From NCBI RefSeq assembly GCF_020873875.1, contig NZ_JAHWGU010000030.1, forward strand, positions 46,272-110,271: a stretch of 64,000 nucleotides of DNA, in the 5' to 3' direction. Under the pieces are notes generated by a model, which saw only the letters and a program-made list of their open reading frames with translations, did no database searches and was not told the DNA's origin. Position 1 is the stretch's first letter; each line of letters opens with the position of its first letter. Positions 1 to 7,986 of this stretch are shown here, one piece after another. Position numbers and translations under genes: made by a program. This DNA is from Actinoplanes sp. DH11. Lineage in GTDB: Bacteria; Actinomycetota; Actinomycetes; Mycobacteriales; Micromonosporaceae.

Positions 1-54
1 AGCGCGCCGCCGGCGGCGTACGCCCTCAACGGCTCCGCCTGCACCGGCGCCTGA
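1..54 (+). CDS. C-terminal end of a gene cut by the window edge
   Basis: The first 17 codons read in frame 1 as a small, Ala/Pro/Gly-rich tail that includes one cysteine and ends at TGA 52-54. The composition resembles the end of a secreted protein, but too little is present to name a family. The frame could also be chance. Confidence 0.3.
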   Translation, partial: SAPPAAYALNGSACTGA

Positions 55-149
55 CCGGGCCCCGGCGGTAGGGTCGCCGCGGAAACCCGGCCGGAGAAAA
101 TCCGCTCACCCGTGCAACCCGCCAGGCCGGTCGTCTCCTCTAGCTCTCG

Positions 150-467
150 ATGAGAGGAGACCGGCTGGTGGATGCCGAGTCAGAAGAGGGGTTCCGCGAG
201 TTCGCCGGTGCCCGGTTCGCAGCGCTCCGGACGCTCGCCTATGTGACCTGCGGGGATTGGCAGGCCGCCGAGGACGCGGTGTCCGGGGCGCTGTCCCGGC
301 TGTACCTGCGGTGGGACCGGGTGGCCGCGCCGGAGGCGTACGCGCGCAAAGCGGTCATCCGTGCCGCTCGAAGGGCTGAGCGTGGAGGAGACCGCCGAGG
401 TGCTCGGGTGTCGCCGGGCACCTCGAAGAGGCATTCGAGGCCGAGATACGGCCACGCCGCTCGTTGA
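150..467 (+). pseudogene. Remnant of a SigE-family ECF sigma factor
   Basis: The first ~70 codons from ATG 150 match region 2 of SigE-family ECF sigma factors (FREFAGARFAALRTLAYV, then QAAEDAVSGALSRLYLRWDR). The region 4 helix-turn-helix follows far too early and in other frames: LSVEETAEVLGC is read in the frame of position 361, and SPGTSKRHSRPR returns to the first frame. So the link between regions 2 and 4 is deleted and at least two frameshifts are present. A working family member has about 160-180 residues. I read this as a decayed sigma factor gene, unlikely to make a functional product. Confidence 0.72.
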
Positions 468-526
468 TGGTTCGGCCCGGTGTGGCAGGCGTGTCAACGA
501 GTGGCGGCCTATTCGTGGCCTGTTGG

Positions 527-2125
527 TCAGCGGGTTCGGAGTCGCTGGTTGACCTGATCCAGGTCGAATTTGTCCGGGGTGAACTGGTCGGGGTGGTCCA
601 GGCCGAGCCATGCCAGCCGTTCCTGGTGTTCCGGGTGGTTCGGGTCGGTGAGTACCTCGATCAGGTCCTGGTATCCCCAGATGCCGCCGCAGTCGTCGGG
701 TGGGGCCGCGCGCCGTCCGCCGACACAGATCGGGTAGGTGGTGGCCGGGTCGGCGGGTGTCGTCTTCTCGACCAGGATGTCGTGCTCCCAGTCGTCGCCG
801 AAGTCGTAGGTGTAGCGGATTTTGTCTTTGACCGCGGGTGCGACCTGTTCGAGGGTGACCGGGCCGTCCGATCGGTGCCCGAGGTCGCGGTCGGCCCGTC
901 CGAACTGGCCGTACGCGGTGTCGAAGACGTGCAGGTGTCCGCCGTGCCAGCCGAACGCGGCGAGGATCGTCTGGTGGAGCCGGTTGAGGGTGATGTCGCC
1001 GGGTACCAGCAGCCGCCGCCAGATCGGCGGTCTGGCACCGCGCAGACTGACCTTGACCTGGTAGATCGGTGCCGGGCCGTTGGACTTTTTGCGTTTGGTC
1101 GGGAGTTTCGCGGGTGTTGGCCGGCGGGCCGCGGGCAGGTCGAGGCCGAACGCGGCCGGGCCGCCGGAGTTGCCGATCAGGGCGGCGAACTGCTGGAGCA
1201 CGTCCATGGCGGTCCGGTCGGCGGTGTGGCCGGACGCGGTCGCGTCGCGCGGCCGGCGAGCGGGAGGCAGGGTGTCCAGGCGGCTGCGGGTGAGTACGGC
1301 GAGTGGGGCGTATCCCGGGCCGTCCCCGTCGTCGATCAGATTCGGATCGACCGGGGCATCGTCGTTCGGACCGTCCTCCTCGTCGTGGACGGCACGCGCC
1401 TCCAAGGCTTGCTCGACATGCCAGCGGAATTCCGGCGCGCCCAGCTTCTTCGTACGGATGCTCACCCCGTCCTGCCGGGCGCCCTGATGGATCGCGGCGA
1501 CCGCGGTCGGTAACTCCTCGGCATCGAGCAGGTAGATCTGTTCCGCAGCGCCACAGTGCTGGTGATCGACCGTGATCATCAGCGCATGGTCGCGGCCGGC
1601 CCGCTGAAAGGCGCCGATCAGCACCGACATCATGTCCTGGTCGTCATGCATCCGGGTGAACGGCCCTGCCGTCAGCGGCTGCGCCAGATCGTCGGCCCAG
1701 GACGGGCCCGCGACGCTGTTGGCGCGCATCCGTGCCGAGGCTGCCCGGGCGGCCTCGGTGACCGGCTTTTCTGCCTCGCCGCCCACCGCACCGATCGCGG
1801 TGAGCAGCGTCAGCGCGGCCCGGGTGCCGCGCGCCTCGATCGCTGGGATGAAAGCACCGGCAAACGCCGCCACCATCTCCTCGCCGCCGGCCCGGCTCAT
1901 CGCCACGAACAACGCACCGGCCAGTTCCGCTTCGAGCGGATCATCGACCTCGGCCAACGCGGACGCGTCATCGACCAGGTCGGTCAGCATCTGTTCGGGG
2001 TCCGGTCCACCTTCTGCGCAGTCGGGGCACCCGCAGGCCTGCTCCGTGCCGGGCACGATGGTGAGATCTGGGCGGCGGGCCCGGCTGGTTCCCCGCTTTG
2101 CGGGTCGTCGGCTTCGAGAACTCAT
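527..2125 (-). CDS. Plasmid pRiA4b ORF-3-like family protein
   Basis: A protein of about 532 residues. The last ~180 residues match the pRiA4b ORF-3-like domain (PF07929): YQVKVSLRGARPPIWRRLLV, then FGWHGGHLHVF, YTYDFGDDWEHDI and a C-terminal DDCGGIWGYQDLIEVL block. The N-terminal part is mostly helical and Ala-rich, with a CGCPDC cluster near residue 32 that could bind a metal. The family is common in actinobacteria and on plasmids; its biochemical role is unknown to me. ATG 2125 was chosen because the protein then begins with a basic segment typical of the family. A start at 2167 is possible, and neither has a strong ribosome binding site. It stands alone between two gene remnants. Confidence 0.82.
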   Translation of the reverse strand: MSSRSRRPAKRGTSRARRPDLTIVPGTEQACGCPDCAEGGPDPEQMLTDLVDDASALAEVDDPLEAELAGALFVAMSRAGGEEMVAAFAGAFIPAIEARGTRAALTLLTAIGAVGGEAEKPVTEAARAASARMRANSVAGPSWADDLAQPLTAGPFTRMHDDQDMMSVLIGAFQRAGRDHALMITVDHQHCGAAEQIYLLDAEELPTAVAAIHQGARQDGVSIRTKKLGAPEFRWHVEQALEARAVHDEEDGPNDDAPVDPNLIDDGDGPGYAPLAVLTRSRLDTLPPARRPRDATASGHTADRTAMDVLQQFAALIGNSGGPAAFGLDLPAARRPTPAKLPTKRKKSNGPAPIYQVKVSLRGARPPIWRRLLVPGDITLNRLHQTILAAFGWHGGHLHVFDTAYGQFGRADRDLGHRSDGPVTLEQVAPAVKDKIRYTYDFGDDWEHDILVEKTTPADPATTYPICVGGRRAAPPDDCGGIWGYQDLIEVLTDPNHPEHQERLAWLGLDHPDQFTPDKFDLDQVNQRLRTR

Positions 2126-2204
2126 CGCGCCAGTCTGCCGAACGGCCGGTGCTCGTCGGGTGACCACCCACCGCCGGGCGAATGCCCGCAGGCCCGCCGC
2201 GCGG

Positions 2205-2525
2205 CTATTCCGGCGATGACTCGGTGAGTAGATCGTGACGCCACGCGGCGAAGCGGGTCAGCATCTCGTCGAGGTCCCGGTCGGCGATGCCGTACTGGGC
2301 GAAATCCGCCGGGTCCAGCAGGCTGGCCTGTCCGAGGGCTGCGGCGAAGATGCGCCGGTCGAAGCCGGAATCGGCCCGCTCCGCAAGACGAAGGAGATCT
2401 TCACCGGCGCGAAGGTGTCGTAACGCCGAGCCGCCTGGACCGCGTACCCACCGGCAAGAGCGAAACCGTACCGTCCGGCGGCCTCAAGCCCGAGCCCGAG
2501 CGAGCCGTTCGTGAAACGGATCCAC
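2205..2525 (-). pseudogene. Remnant of an AbiEii-type nucleotidyltransferase
   Basis: Begins with GTG directly after the stop of the upstream gene. The first codons (VDPFHERLARA) are followed, one frame over, by EAAGRYGFALAGGYAVQA, the typical start of AbiEii/AbiGii-like nucleotidyltransferases. After that the catalytic middle is missing, and a third frame gives the normal C-terminus (DLLRLAERADSGFDRRIFAA, then LDPADFAQYGI) to the stop at 2205-2207. An intact member is more than twice as long. So the gene has an internal deletion and two frame changes. The intact partner lies immediately upstream. Confidence 0.72.
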
Positions 2526-2903
2526 CTACGCGGCAACCGGACGGGCGGCGGCGAGCTCCGGAAAACGCTCTTCCCAGCGCCGCCGCAGCTGCGGCGGCAA
2601 CCACAGGGAGGGCCACAGTTGGAGAAGCAGGCCACCGTCGAGCCAGGCGCACAGATCCTCGACGCTGCCCGCCTCGCTGAGCACCACCTTGTACATGCCG
2701 ACCAGGCGAGCGGGTCTGCTCAGGTCATATTCTGCGCGGCCTGACCAGTCGAGATGACGTGGCAGAGAAACCACGCCACAGGTCGGCCCCTTCAACGCGG
2801 CGAGCGAGTCAGCCACGACATACGGCTTTCGCTCGCCGTAGGGGAGGTAACCCACCGGCGGTCGGGCCATATCCGAATCCATGTGCTCAGAAAGCTCGCC
2901 CAC
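2526..2903 (-). CDS. Partner protein of an AbiEii-like nucleotidyltransferase
   Basis: A 125-residue protein with no membrane segment or signal peptide. The sequence (VADSLAALKGPTCGVVSLP, HLDWSGRAEYDL, LWLPPQLRRRWEERFPEL) is of a conserved actinobacterial type that I recall lying directly upstream of AbiEii-like genes. That recollection, not a search, is the basis of the call. Its stop codon touches the GTG of the nucleotidyltransferase remnant, as expected for a two-gene unit. Whether it works as an antitoxin is not shown by sequence. GTG 2903, ATG 2882 and ATG 2870 are all possible starts. It begins only 4 bases after the sigma factor gene ends, so read-through from that gene is possible. 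Confidence 0.7.
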   Translation of the reverse strand: MGELSEHMDSDMARPPVGYLPYGERKPYVVADSLAALKGPTCGVVSLPRHLDWSGRAEYDLSRPARLVGMYKVVLSEAGSVEDLCAWLDGGLLLQLWPSLWLPPQLRRRWEERFPELAAARPVAA

Positions 2904-2907
2904 GGCT

Positions 2908-3816
2908 TCAGGGTACTTGCCCTCTACCGCGGTGCTGAGTCACCGCCGGTCGTCGCGATGCGCTGTCGCGGCGGCCGGGCCGGTGCGCCGGGTGGCCGGA
3001 CTCCGGGTGGCCGTCGTCCGGGCGGATCTCCTGACGTAGCCGGCGCAGTGACCGGGCGATCACCCGCGACACCTGCATCTGCGACATCCCGACCCGGCTG
3101 CCGATCTCGGCCTGACTCTGGTTGCCGTAGAACCGCAGGATCAGGATCGTCCGCTCCTGGTGGTCGAGAACGGTCATCGCCCGCTGCAGGGCGGCCCGTG
3201 CCTCGACCAGGTCGTACCCGTGGTCGGCGCCGCCCAGGGTGTCACCCAGCAGGCGCCGGCCGCCGTGCCCGATCGGTGTGGACAGCAGCAGCGCGGTGTG
3301 GACGCGGGCGCCCTCGAAACCTTCGCGCACCTGTTCCTCGGCGACGCCCAGGTGCCCGGCGATCTCGGCCGCGGACGGCGGCCGGCCGAGCTGCTGGGTC
3401 AACTCCCGGGTGGCCGCGGTGACCAGGAAATACCGGTCCTGGAGCCGGCGTGGCACCCGGACGGCCCAGGTCGTGTCGCGGAAGTAGCGTTTCAGCTCGC
3501 CGATGACGGTCGGGATCGCGTACCCGGCGAAGTCGATGCCCCGCTCCGGGTCGAACCTGTCCACCGCCTTGATCAAACCCACGGTGGCGGCCTGCACGAG
3601 GTCGTCGTCGGGTTCGCCGCGACGGCGGTACCGGGAGGCGAGCCGGCCGGCCATCGGCAGCCACGCCTCGATGGCCCGGGCGCGCAGTGCCGGCCGCGCG
3701 GGGTGCCCGTGGGGGAGCGCGGCCATCGCGGCCAGGATGTCGTCCGGTGCGGAGGCCGGCGAGGAGGCTGGCGGGTCGGCGACCGTGAGCGTTGATGCGC
3801 CAGCAGCACCGGGCAC
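2908..3816 (-). CDS. RNA polymerase sigma factor, SigB/SigF/SigG type
   Basis: A 302-residue sigma-70 family protein of the group used for general stress responses. Region 2 lies near residues 45-115 (DDLVQAATVGLIKAVDRFD), region 3 near 120-195 (VPRRLQDRYF, LGRPPSAAEIAGHLG), and region 4 near 205-260 (LDHQERTILILRFYGNQSQA, MSQMQVSRVIARSLRRLR). A basic, Pro-rich tail follows. GTG 3816 was chosen because GGAGGA sits just upstream; TTG 3858 is the alternative. No anti-sigma factor is adjacent, but two STAS proteins and a PP2C phosphatase elsewhere in the window could take part in its control. A promoter of the class it should recognise lies between it and the divergent desaturase. Confidence 0.92.
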   Translation of the reverse strand: MPGAAGASTLTVADPPASSPASAPDDILAAMAALPHGHPARPALRARAIEAWLPMAGRLASRYRRRGEPDDDLVQAATVGLIKAVDRFDPERGIDFAGYAIPTVIGELKRYFRDTTWAVRVPRRLQDRYFLVTAATRELTQQLGRPPSAAEIAGHLGVAEEQVREGFEGARVHTALLLSTPIGHGGRRLLGDTLGGADHGYDLVEARAALQRAMTVLDHQERTILILRFYGNQSQAEIGSRVGMSQMQVSRVIARSLRRLRQEIRPDDGHPESGHPAHRPGRRDSASRRPAVTQHRGRGQVP

Positions 3817-3951
3817 GATTCCTCCCAGGGGGAGTCTCGATGCCGGGGTCCAGGGCAACGGGCCCGTCGCGGGCTCGCCGGGTCATTCTGAAGCCGGCGC
3901 CCGGCGCGCGGGAGATCAACCACGAACGATGCGCCGGCGGGCCCGCGAATT

Positions 3952-3978
3952 GTTTACCCGCCCCGACCGGCCGGGTAG
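3952..3978 (+). promoter_or_regulatory. SigB/SigF-type promoter for the desaturase
   Basis: GTTT (3952-3955), a 17-base spacer and GGGTAG (3973-3978) match the consensus of actinobacterial SigF/SigB promoters (GTTT, N15-17, GGGTA). It points at the desaturase start 137 bases downstream and lies upstream of a SigB/SigF-type gene on the other strand. The hexamers TACCCG and CGGGTA also form an inverted repeat here. Confidence 0.5.
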
Positions 3979-4121
3979 CCTTCGGATATCGGAGTCGCCG
4001 CCCGACGGTGACCCCGACGACGACACGGCGGCCGTCCAGACTCCGCGGCCTCGTCCTCGAGCCCCCTTCCGCCCGCCCGGCCCCCTCGTGCGCGGCAAGC
4101 AATCCCCCTAGGAGTCGCGCC

Positions 4122-5162
4122 ATGAGCGCATCTGTCACCCGGCGGCAACGAGCGGCCGGCAGTGATTTCGCCGCACTGAACCGCCAGATCATCGACGCCG
4201 GGCTGCTCGAGCGGCGGCCCGCCTACTACGCCGTGCGGATGAGCGTCGTGACCGCCCTGTTCGCCGGTGGCTGGGCGGTGTTCTTCCTGGTCGGCTCGTC
4301 CTGGTGGACCCTCGCGGTGGCCGTGCTGCTCGGGGTGATCTTCTCCCAGGCGGCCCTGCTGGCCCACGACATCGCGCACCGGCAGGTCTTCCGGACCAAG
4401 AGACCCAGTTCCGTGGCGGGCCGGATCGCGGCGAACGTCGTGGTCGGCATGAGTTACGGCTGGTGGATGGAGAAGCACACCCGCCACCACAACAACCCCA
4501 ACCACGACGATCTGGACCCCGATGTACGGCCGGAGGTGCTGATCTGGGCCACCGAGTCGGCGTGGGGCCGTCGCGGGATCAAGGGTTTCATCAGCCGTCA
4601 CCAGGCCGGGCTGTTCTTCCCCCTGCTCACTCTGCTCAGCATCGACCTGCGCATCTCCAGCATCAAGGCGCTGTGGCGTCCGGGTGTCAAGCACCGCGGG
4701 CTGGAGGCGGGGCTGATGGCCCTGCACTTCGTCGTCTACGCGGCAGCGCTGCTCGTGGTGCTGTCGCCGGTGCGGGCCCTCGTGTTCTTCCTCGTGCACC
4801 AGGCGGTCTTCGGGGTGTACCTCGGCATGACGTTCGCGCCGAACCACAAGGGCATGCCGCACCCCGCCGGCGACGAGGACTACCTGCGCAAACAGGTGGT
4901 GACCTCCCGCAACGTCACCGGGGGACCGATCGTCGACATGGCGCTGGGCGGGCTGAACTACCAGATCGAGCACCACCTGTTCCCGGCGATGCCCACGCCG
5001 AACCTGCGGCGGGCGCAACCGATCGTCCGGGCGTACTGCGAGCGGGCCGGCGTTCCCTACGCGGAGACGAGCCTGATCGAGTCGTACCGGCAGGCGCTGC
5101 GCCACCTGCACGAGGTCGGCGCGCCGCTGCGCGCGGAGCGGGGTCTCGTTCGGGGGACATGA
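4122..5162 (+). CDS. Membrane fatty acid desaturase
   Basis: A 346-residue membrane desaturase. The three histidine boxes that bind the di-iron centre are intact: HDIAH (82-86), HTRHH (119-123) and QIEHH (281-285). Hydrophobic segments occur near residues 40-80, 100-115 and 205-250. The last box and the overall length fit acyl-lipid desaturases. It would introduce double bonds into membrane fatty acids, using oxygen and an electron donor not encoded here. The start has GGAG at 4111-4114. The SigF-type promoter upstream suggests stress-linked expression, which would fit membrane adaptation. Substrate position cannot be told from sequence. Confidence 0.9.
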   Translation: MSASVTRRQRAAGSDFAALNRQIIDAGLLERRPAYYAVRMSVVTALFAGGWAVFFLVGSSWWTLAVAVLLGVIFSQAALLAHDIAHRQVFRTKRPSSVAGRIAANVVVGMSYGWWMEKHTRHHNNPNHDDLDPDVRPEVLIWATESAWGRRGIKGFISRHQAGLFFPLLTLLSIDLRISSIKALWRPGVKHRGLEAGLMALHFVVYAAALLVVLSPVRALVFFLVHQAVFGVYLGMTFAPNHKGMPHPAGDEDYLRKQVVTSRNVTGGPIVDMALGGLNYQIEHHLFPAMPTPNLRRAQPIVRAYCERAGVPYAETSLIESYRQALRHLHEVGAPLRAERGLVRGT

Positions 5163-5270
5163 TGGCCCCGGGGGGCCGGAGCGCCATAGCGTGGTGTGCT
5201 CGGCTCGATGACATCGAGCGTGTCGCTCCAGACCCCGGCGGCGCAGATTTCTTGCGGCCCCGGAGCCCTC

Positions 5271-5837
5271 ATGCGCGACCTGTCACAAGTATCGGCCCGG
5301 CCGGACCCGGCCGCCGATCTCGGCCACGCCGACGACTCCACTCTCGCCCGGTTGATATCCCGTGGCAGCGCGGCCGCGTTCGCCGTGCTCGTCGACCGCA
5401 CCTTGCCGGCGGCCCGCGCCGAGCTGATCGCCGCCGCGCAGGCTCCGGTCCCGGCCGGCAAGCTGATCGCCGCCGCGCGACCCCCGGTCCCGGCCGGCGA
5501 GGTGCTCGCGGCCAGTTACCTCGAGGTGTGGTACCTCGCGGGCTGCCACCACGACGCCGGGGCCGACGTCCGGAGCTGGATCGTCGGTATCGTGCGGCGG
5601 CGCCTGGCCGAGCTCGCCCGCGGGACGCCCGCCGACGGCCTCCGGCCCGGCCCGCGACCCAGCTATGCGGAACTGGAGGTGGCCGGCCCTGCTGCGCCGG
5701 GCGGTCGGTCACTTCCGGCACTTCCGGCGGAGCTGAAAGGCCACGCCTGCTCGCGGCGGGGCTGGAAGGCCGCGCCTGCTCGCGGCGGGGCTGGAAGGCC
5801 GCGCCTGCTCGCGGCGGGGCTGGAAGGCCGCCGGTGA
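5271..5837 (+). CDS. Degenerate sigma-70 region 2-like protein
   Basis: A 188-residue product. Residues ~20-45 (DDSTLARLISRGSAAAFAVL) and ~80-120 (EVLAASYLEVWY, DVRSWIVGIVRRRLAEL) resemble the two halves of ECF sigma region 2. The segment between them is a 39-bp tandem duplication (5427-5504) encoding LIAAAQAPVPAGK and LIAAARPPVPAGE. Region 4 is absent. The C-terminus is made from a 29-bp repeat read in successive frames. GGAG lies 9 bases before the ATG. It may be a decaying sigma factor or a region 2-only protein; I doubt it directs transcription alone. It converges on the GAF/ANTAR gene with 10 bases between stops. Confidence 0.5.
   Translation: MRDLSQVSARPDPAADLGHADDSTLARLISRGSAAAFAVLVDRTLPAARAELIAAAQAPVPAGKLIAAARPPVPAGEVLAASYLEVWYLAGCHHDAGADVRSWIVGIVRRRLAELARGTPADGLRPGPRPSYAELEVAGPAAPGGRSLPALPAELKGHACSRRGWKAAPARGGAGRPRLLAAGLEGRR
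5739..5830 (+). repeat. 29-bp tandem repeat, three copies
   Basis: Three near-identical copies of a G+C-rich 29-bp unit (core cctgctcgcggcggggctgg) followed by a partial copy. Because 29 is not a multiple of three, each copy is read in a different frame, so the end of the 5271-5837 protein depends on copy number. Confidence 0.85.
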
Positions 5838-5847
5838 GGCGCGGCGC

Positions 5848-6573
5848 TCAGTTGGCGGACAGGTCCGGCAGGTCGGGCAGGCGGGTGACGATCGTGGCCG
5901 CCACGTCGCTGAGCCGCCGGTTGTTCTTGCGGGCGAAGTCGCGGATCAGGGTGAACGCCGCGTCCGGGCTCAGCCCGTGTGCCTGCGCGACGACGCCTTT
6001 CGCCTGCTCGATGACGATGCGGCTGTTCAGCGCGCCCTGCAGTTGCCCGGTGAGCACCTCGCCGCGCCGGATGGCGCGTTCCTGCAGGAGGCCGATCACG
6101 GCGACGTCCGCCAGCGACTGCACGATCGAGGTGTCCGTGCCGCTCAGCTCGGTGGCGCTGCCGAACACGCCCATCGCCCCGATCACCTCCTTGCGCAGGC
6201 GCAGCGGGAAGGCGTGCACCGACGCGAAGCCGGCCTGCGTGGCGCGGGGTGCGAACTGGGGCCACGTGTCCGCCGCCGCGGCCAGGTTCACATTGGTGAC
6301 CGGCCGGGCGGTGCGGAAGGCGTCCAGGCACGGCCCGTCGTCGTGCTGCAGCTGGAACAGATCCAGGATCCGGGCGCTCTCGTCGGACGCGGCCATGAAG
6401 GTCAGCCGGCCACGGTGATCGGCGAGCATCAGCCCGACCTCACCGGTGTCGAACAGCCCGGCCACGTGCTGGGTGAGCATCTGGAGGAACTCGACCACGT
6501 CGAACTCGTCCACGAGCGTGTCGGCGACCTCGACGAACAATGTCGCGAGCCGCTCGGCGGAAACGGTGGTCAC
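5848..6573 (-). CDS. GAF and ANTAR domain protein
   Basis: A 241-residue sensor/effector. Residues ~10-150 form a GAF domain (DDGPCLDAFRTARPV, FPLRLRKEVIGAMGVFG). Residues ~165-230 form an ANTAR RNA-binding domain (LNSRIVIEQAKGVVAQAHGL, ARKNNRRLSDVA). ANTAR proteins usually bind paired hairpins in nascent RNA and prevent termination. The GAF ligand is unknown. No histidine kinase or receiver domain is fused. It is followed upstream (6615-7349) by a paralogue on the same strand, 41 bases apart, so the two may be co-transcribed. Confidence 0.88.
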   Translation of the reverse strand: MTTVSAERLATLFVEVADTLVDEFDVVEFLQMLTQHVAGLFDTGEVGLMLADHRGRLTFMAASDESARILDLFQLQHDDGPCLDAFRTARPVTNVNLAAAADTWPQFAPRATQAGFASVHAFPLRLRKEVIGAMGVFGSATELSGTDTSIVQSLADVAVIGLLQERAIRRGEVLTGQLQGALNSRIVIEQAKGVVAQAHGLSPDAAFTLIRDFARKNNRRLSDVAATIVTRLPDLPDLSAN

Positions 6574-6614
6574 AGCGGTTTACCGCCCCTCTGACGAAGA
6601 CCTGCCGATGGCGG

Positions 6615-7349
6615 TCACGGCCGGCCGGACCCGAACGAAATTCTACGCGCCACCACGTCGCGCGCCACATTTCCCAGGGGCCTGCCCTCGGCGTACGCAT
6701 GCGCCCTCAGCTGCGCCAACGCGTCGGTCAGCGATATACCCAATTGCACTGCCACCATCCCCTGTGCCTGGAACAACTCGGCCCGCTGACCCAACACCTC
6801 GTCCAGCCCGTCGGCCACCTCACCCGGCGTGGCGTCCGCCTGACCGTCGAGCAGCGTCGTGACCGCCACGTCGGCGAACGTCAGCGCGTCGCGGAACTCG
6901 CCGGCCGACAGGGAGCCCCGCTCGATCCGGAAGACGTCGAGGGCGCCCAGGCGAGCGGCGCCGATCTGCAGCGGGAACGCGAACACCGCCCGCATGCCGT
7001 ACTCGTGCAGCGCCGGCGTGTAGACCGGCCAGCGGCCCACCGCGCCGTCGGTGAGGTCGGGCACCAGCACCGGCGAACCCGTGGCGAACGCATCCAGGCA
7101 GGGACCCTCGCCGAGCTCGAACTGAAGCTCCTCGATCGGTTCGCAGGCCGGCTCGGACACCGCGGCCACGCCGCGCATGCCGTCCTCGGCTATCACACTG
7201 ACCCCGACACCGGAGGCGGACAGGGCGCGTTCCGCGGCCTTGCACAGGCGGCGCAGCAGTCCGGGGACGCCGCCGCCGTCGCCGTGCCGGGCCGGTTCCT
7301 CCGCGACCAGGCGGGTCACCTGAAGGAGACGCTCATCCATGACGCTCAT
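6615..7349 (-). CDS. GAF and ANTAR domain protein
   Basis: A 244-residue paralogue of the downstream gene. GAF domain near residues 20-160 (ELGEGPCLDAFATGSPVLV, VFAFPLQIGAARLGALDVF) and ANTAR domain near 170-235 (AELFQAQGMVAVQLGISLTD, RAHAYAEGRPLGNVARDVVA). The shared GPCLDAF motif marks this GAF subtype, which recurs in the third copy at 42365-43081. Likely a cytoplasmic RNA-binding antiterminator responding to a small ligand or redox signal; targets cannot be inferred. ATG 7349 is used; GTC/ATG alternatives lie only a few codons away. Confidence 0.88.
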   Translation of the reverse strand: MSVMDERLLQVTRLVAEEPARHGDGGGVPGLLRRLCKAAERALSASGVGVSVIAEDGMRGVAAVSEPACEPIEELQFELGEGPCLDAFATGSPVLVPDLTDGAVGRWPVYTPALHEYGMRAVFAFPLQIGAARLGALDVFRIERGSLSAGEFRDALTFADVAVTTLLDGQADATPGEVADGLDEVLGQRAELFQAQGMVAVQLGISLTDALAQLRAHAYAEGRPLGNVARDVVARRISFGSGRP

Positions 7350-7667
7350 CGGGCGGCCGGTCGCACGGCGCCGGCTGTCATCGGGCGGGCTTGGCTGTTC
7401 ACCGGCTGCACCTCCCCCTGACTCGGGTAACCGCCGAGGGCCAGGGCAGCAGCATGTCCGATGGTTCGACTTGTAGTAGTGACACTACGCCACAGCGGCG
7501 ACCGGTGTCCCGGCCGCCGGCACCCGAAACCCGGCGGTGACCTCAGTAGATCCCGCTGGGGCGGGCCGGTCCGGCCCTCGGGCGCATCATGCTACGGTCA
7601 ACGTGTTGTAACGGTGATTCCGTAGATGTTGCCGCGACGGCATGCCCGCCGCGACTCGCATGCGAAG
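7350..7667. other. Intergenic region without a gene
   Basis: 318 bases between two minus-strand genes. No coding frame looks real. The only structured element I see is a 13-bp palindrome at 7476-7488, 127 bases upstream of the GAF/ANTAR start. Confidence 0.6.
7476..7488. promoter_or_regulatory. Perfect 13-bp palindrome, possible operator
   Basis: GTAGTGACACTAC is a perfect palindrome around a central A. It lies in the region that should hold the promoter of the GAF/ANTAR gene at 6615-7349. It is the size of a dimer-binding operator half-pair, but no regulator can be assigned. Confidence 0.3.
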
Positions 7668-7973
7668 TCAGGCTGGAGCGGCCTGCGGCTGAGGCTCCAG
7701 CTCCCGCCAGCCACTGCCCGAGCCGCGCCACGCATCGGCAACGATCAGTGCGGACCCGCGCCCCGGGCACTCCTGCACGCGATAGCGCCCCGACGTCCCG
7801 CCGATCTGGACCAGGACGTCCCATTGGGAGCCGTCGCTGCGAATGTAGACATCGCGCCGGAATCGCGCCGTGTTGCTGCCGTTCCACCAGTGCTGCTGAA
7901 CCATCACGCGGCAACCGTACAGGCGGACAGCGCCCGGATCGCCTTCCGAGGGCGGTAATACCCGAACAAACAT
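7668..7973 (-). CDS. Small conserved-looking protein of unknown function
   Basis: A product of about 101 residues from ATG 7973, or 78 from ATG 7904. The core (QHWWNGSNTARFRRDVYIRS, then WDVLVQIGGTSGRYRVQECP) has alternating hydrophobic and charged residues, suggesting a compact beta-rich fold. There is no signal peptide. Codon use with G/C in third positions supports coding. I do not recognise the family. It diverges from the small peptide gene at 7987 with 13 bases between start codons, so the two would share a regulatory region. Neither start has a strong ribosome binding site. Confidence 0.55.
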   Translation of the reverse strand: MFVRVLPPSEGDPGAVRLYGCRVMVQQHWWNGSNTARFRRDVYIRSDGSQWDVLVQIGGTSGRYRVQECPGRGSALIVADAWRGSGSGWRELEPQPQAAPA

Positions 7974-7986
7974 TGAAGGATCTTGA

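Noticed and set aside
464..1513. Long plus-strand open frame opposite the pRiA4b ORF-3-like gene
   Set aside because: Antisense shadow of a well-supported gene; Val/Gly/Arg-rich sequence with no domain.
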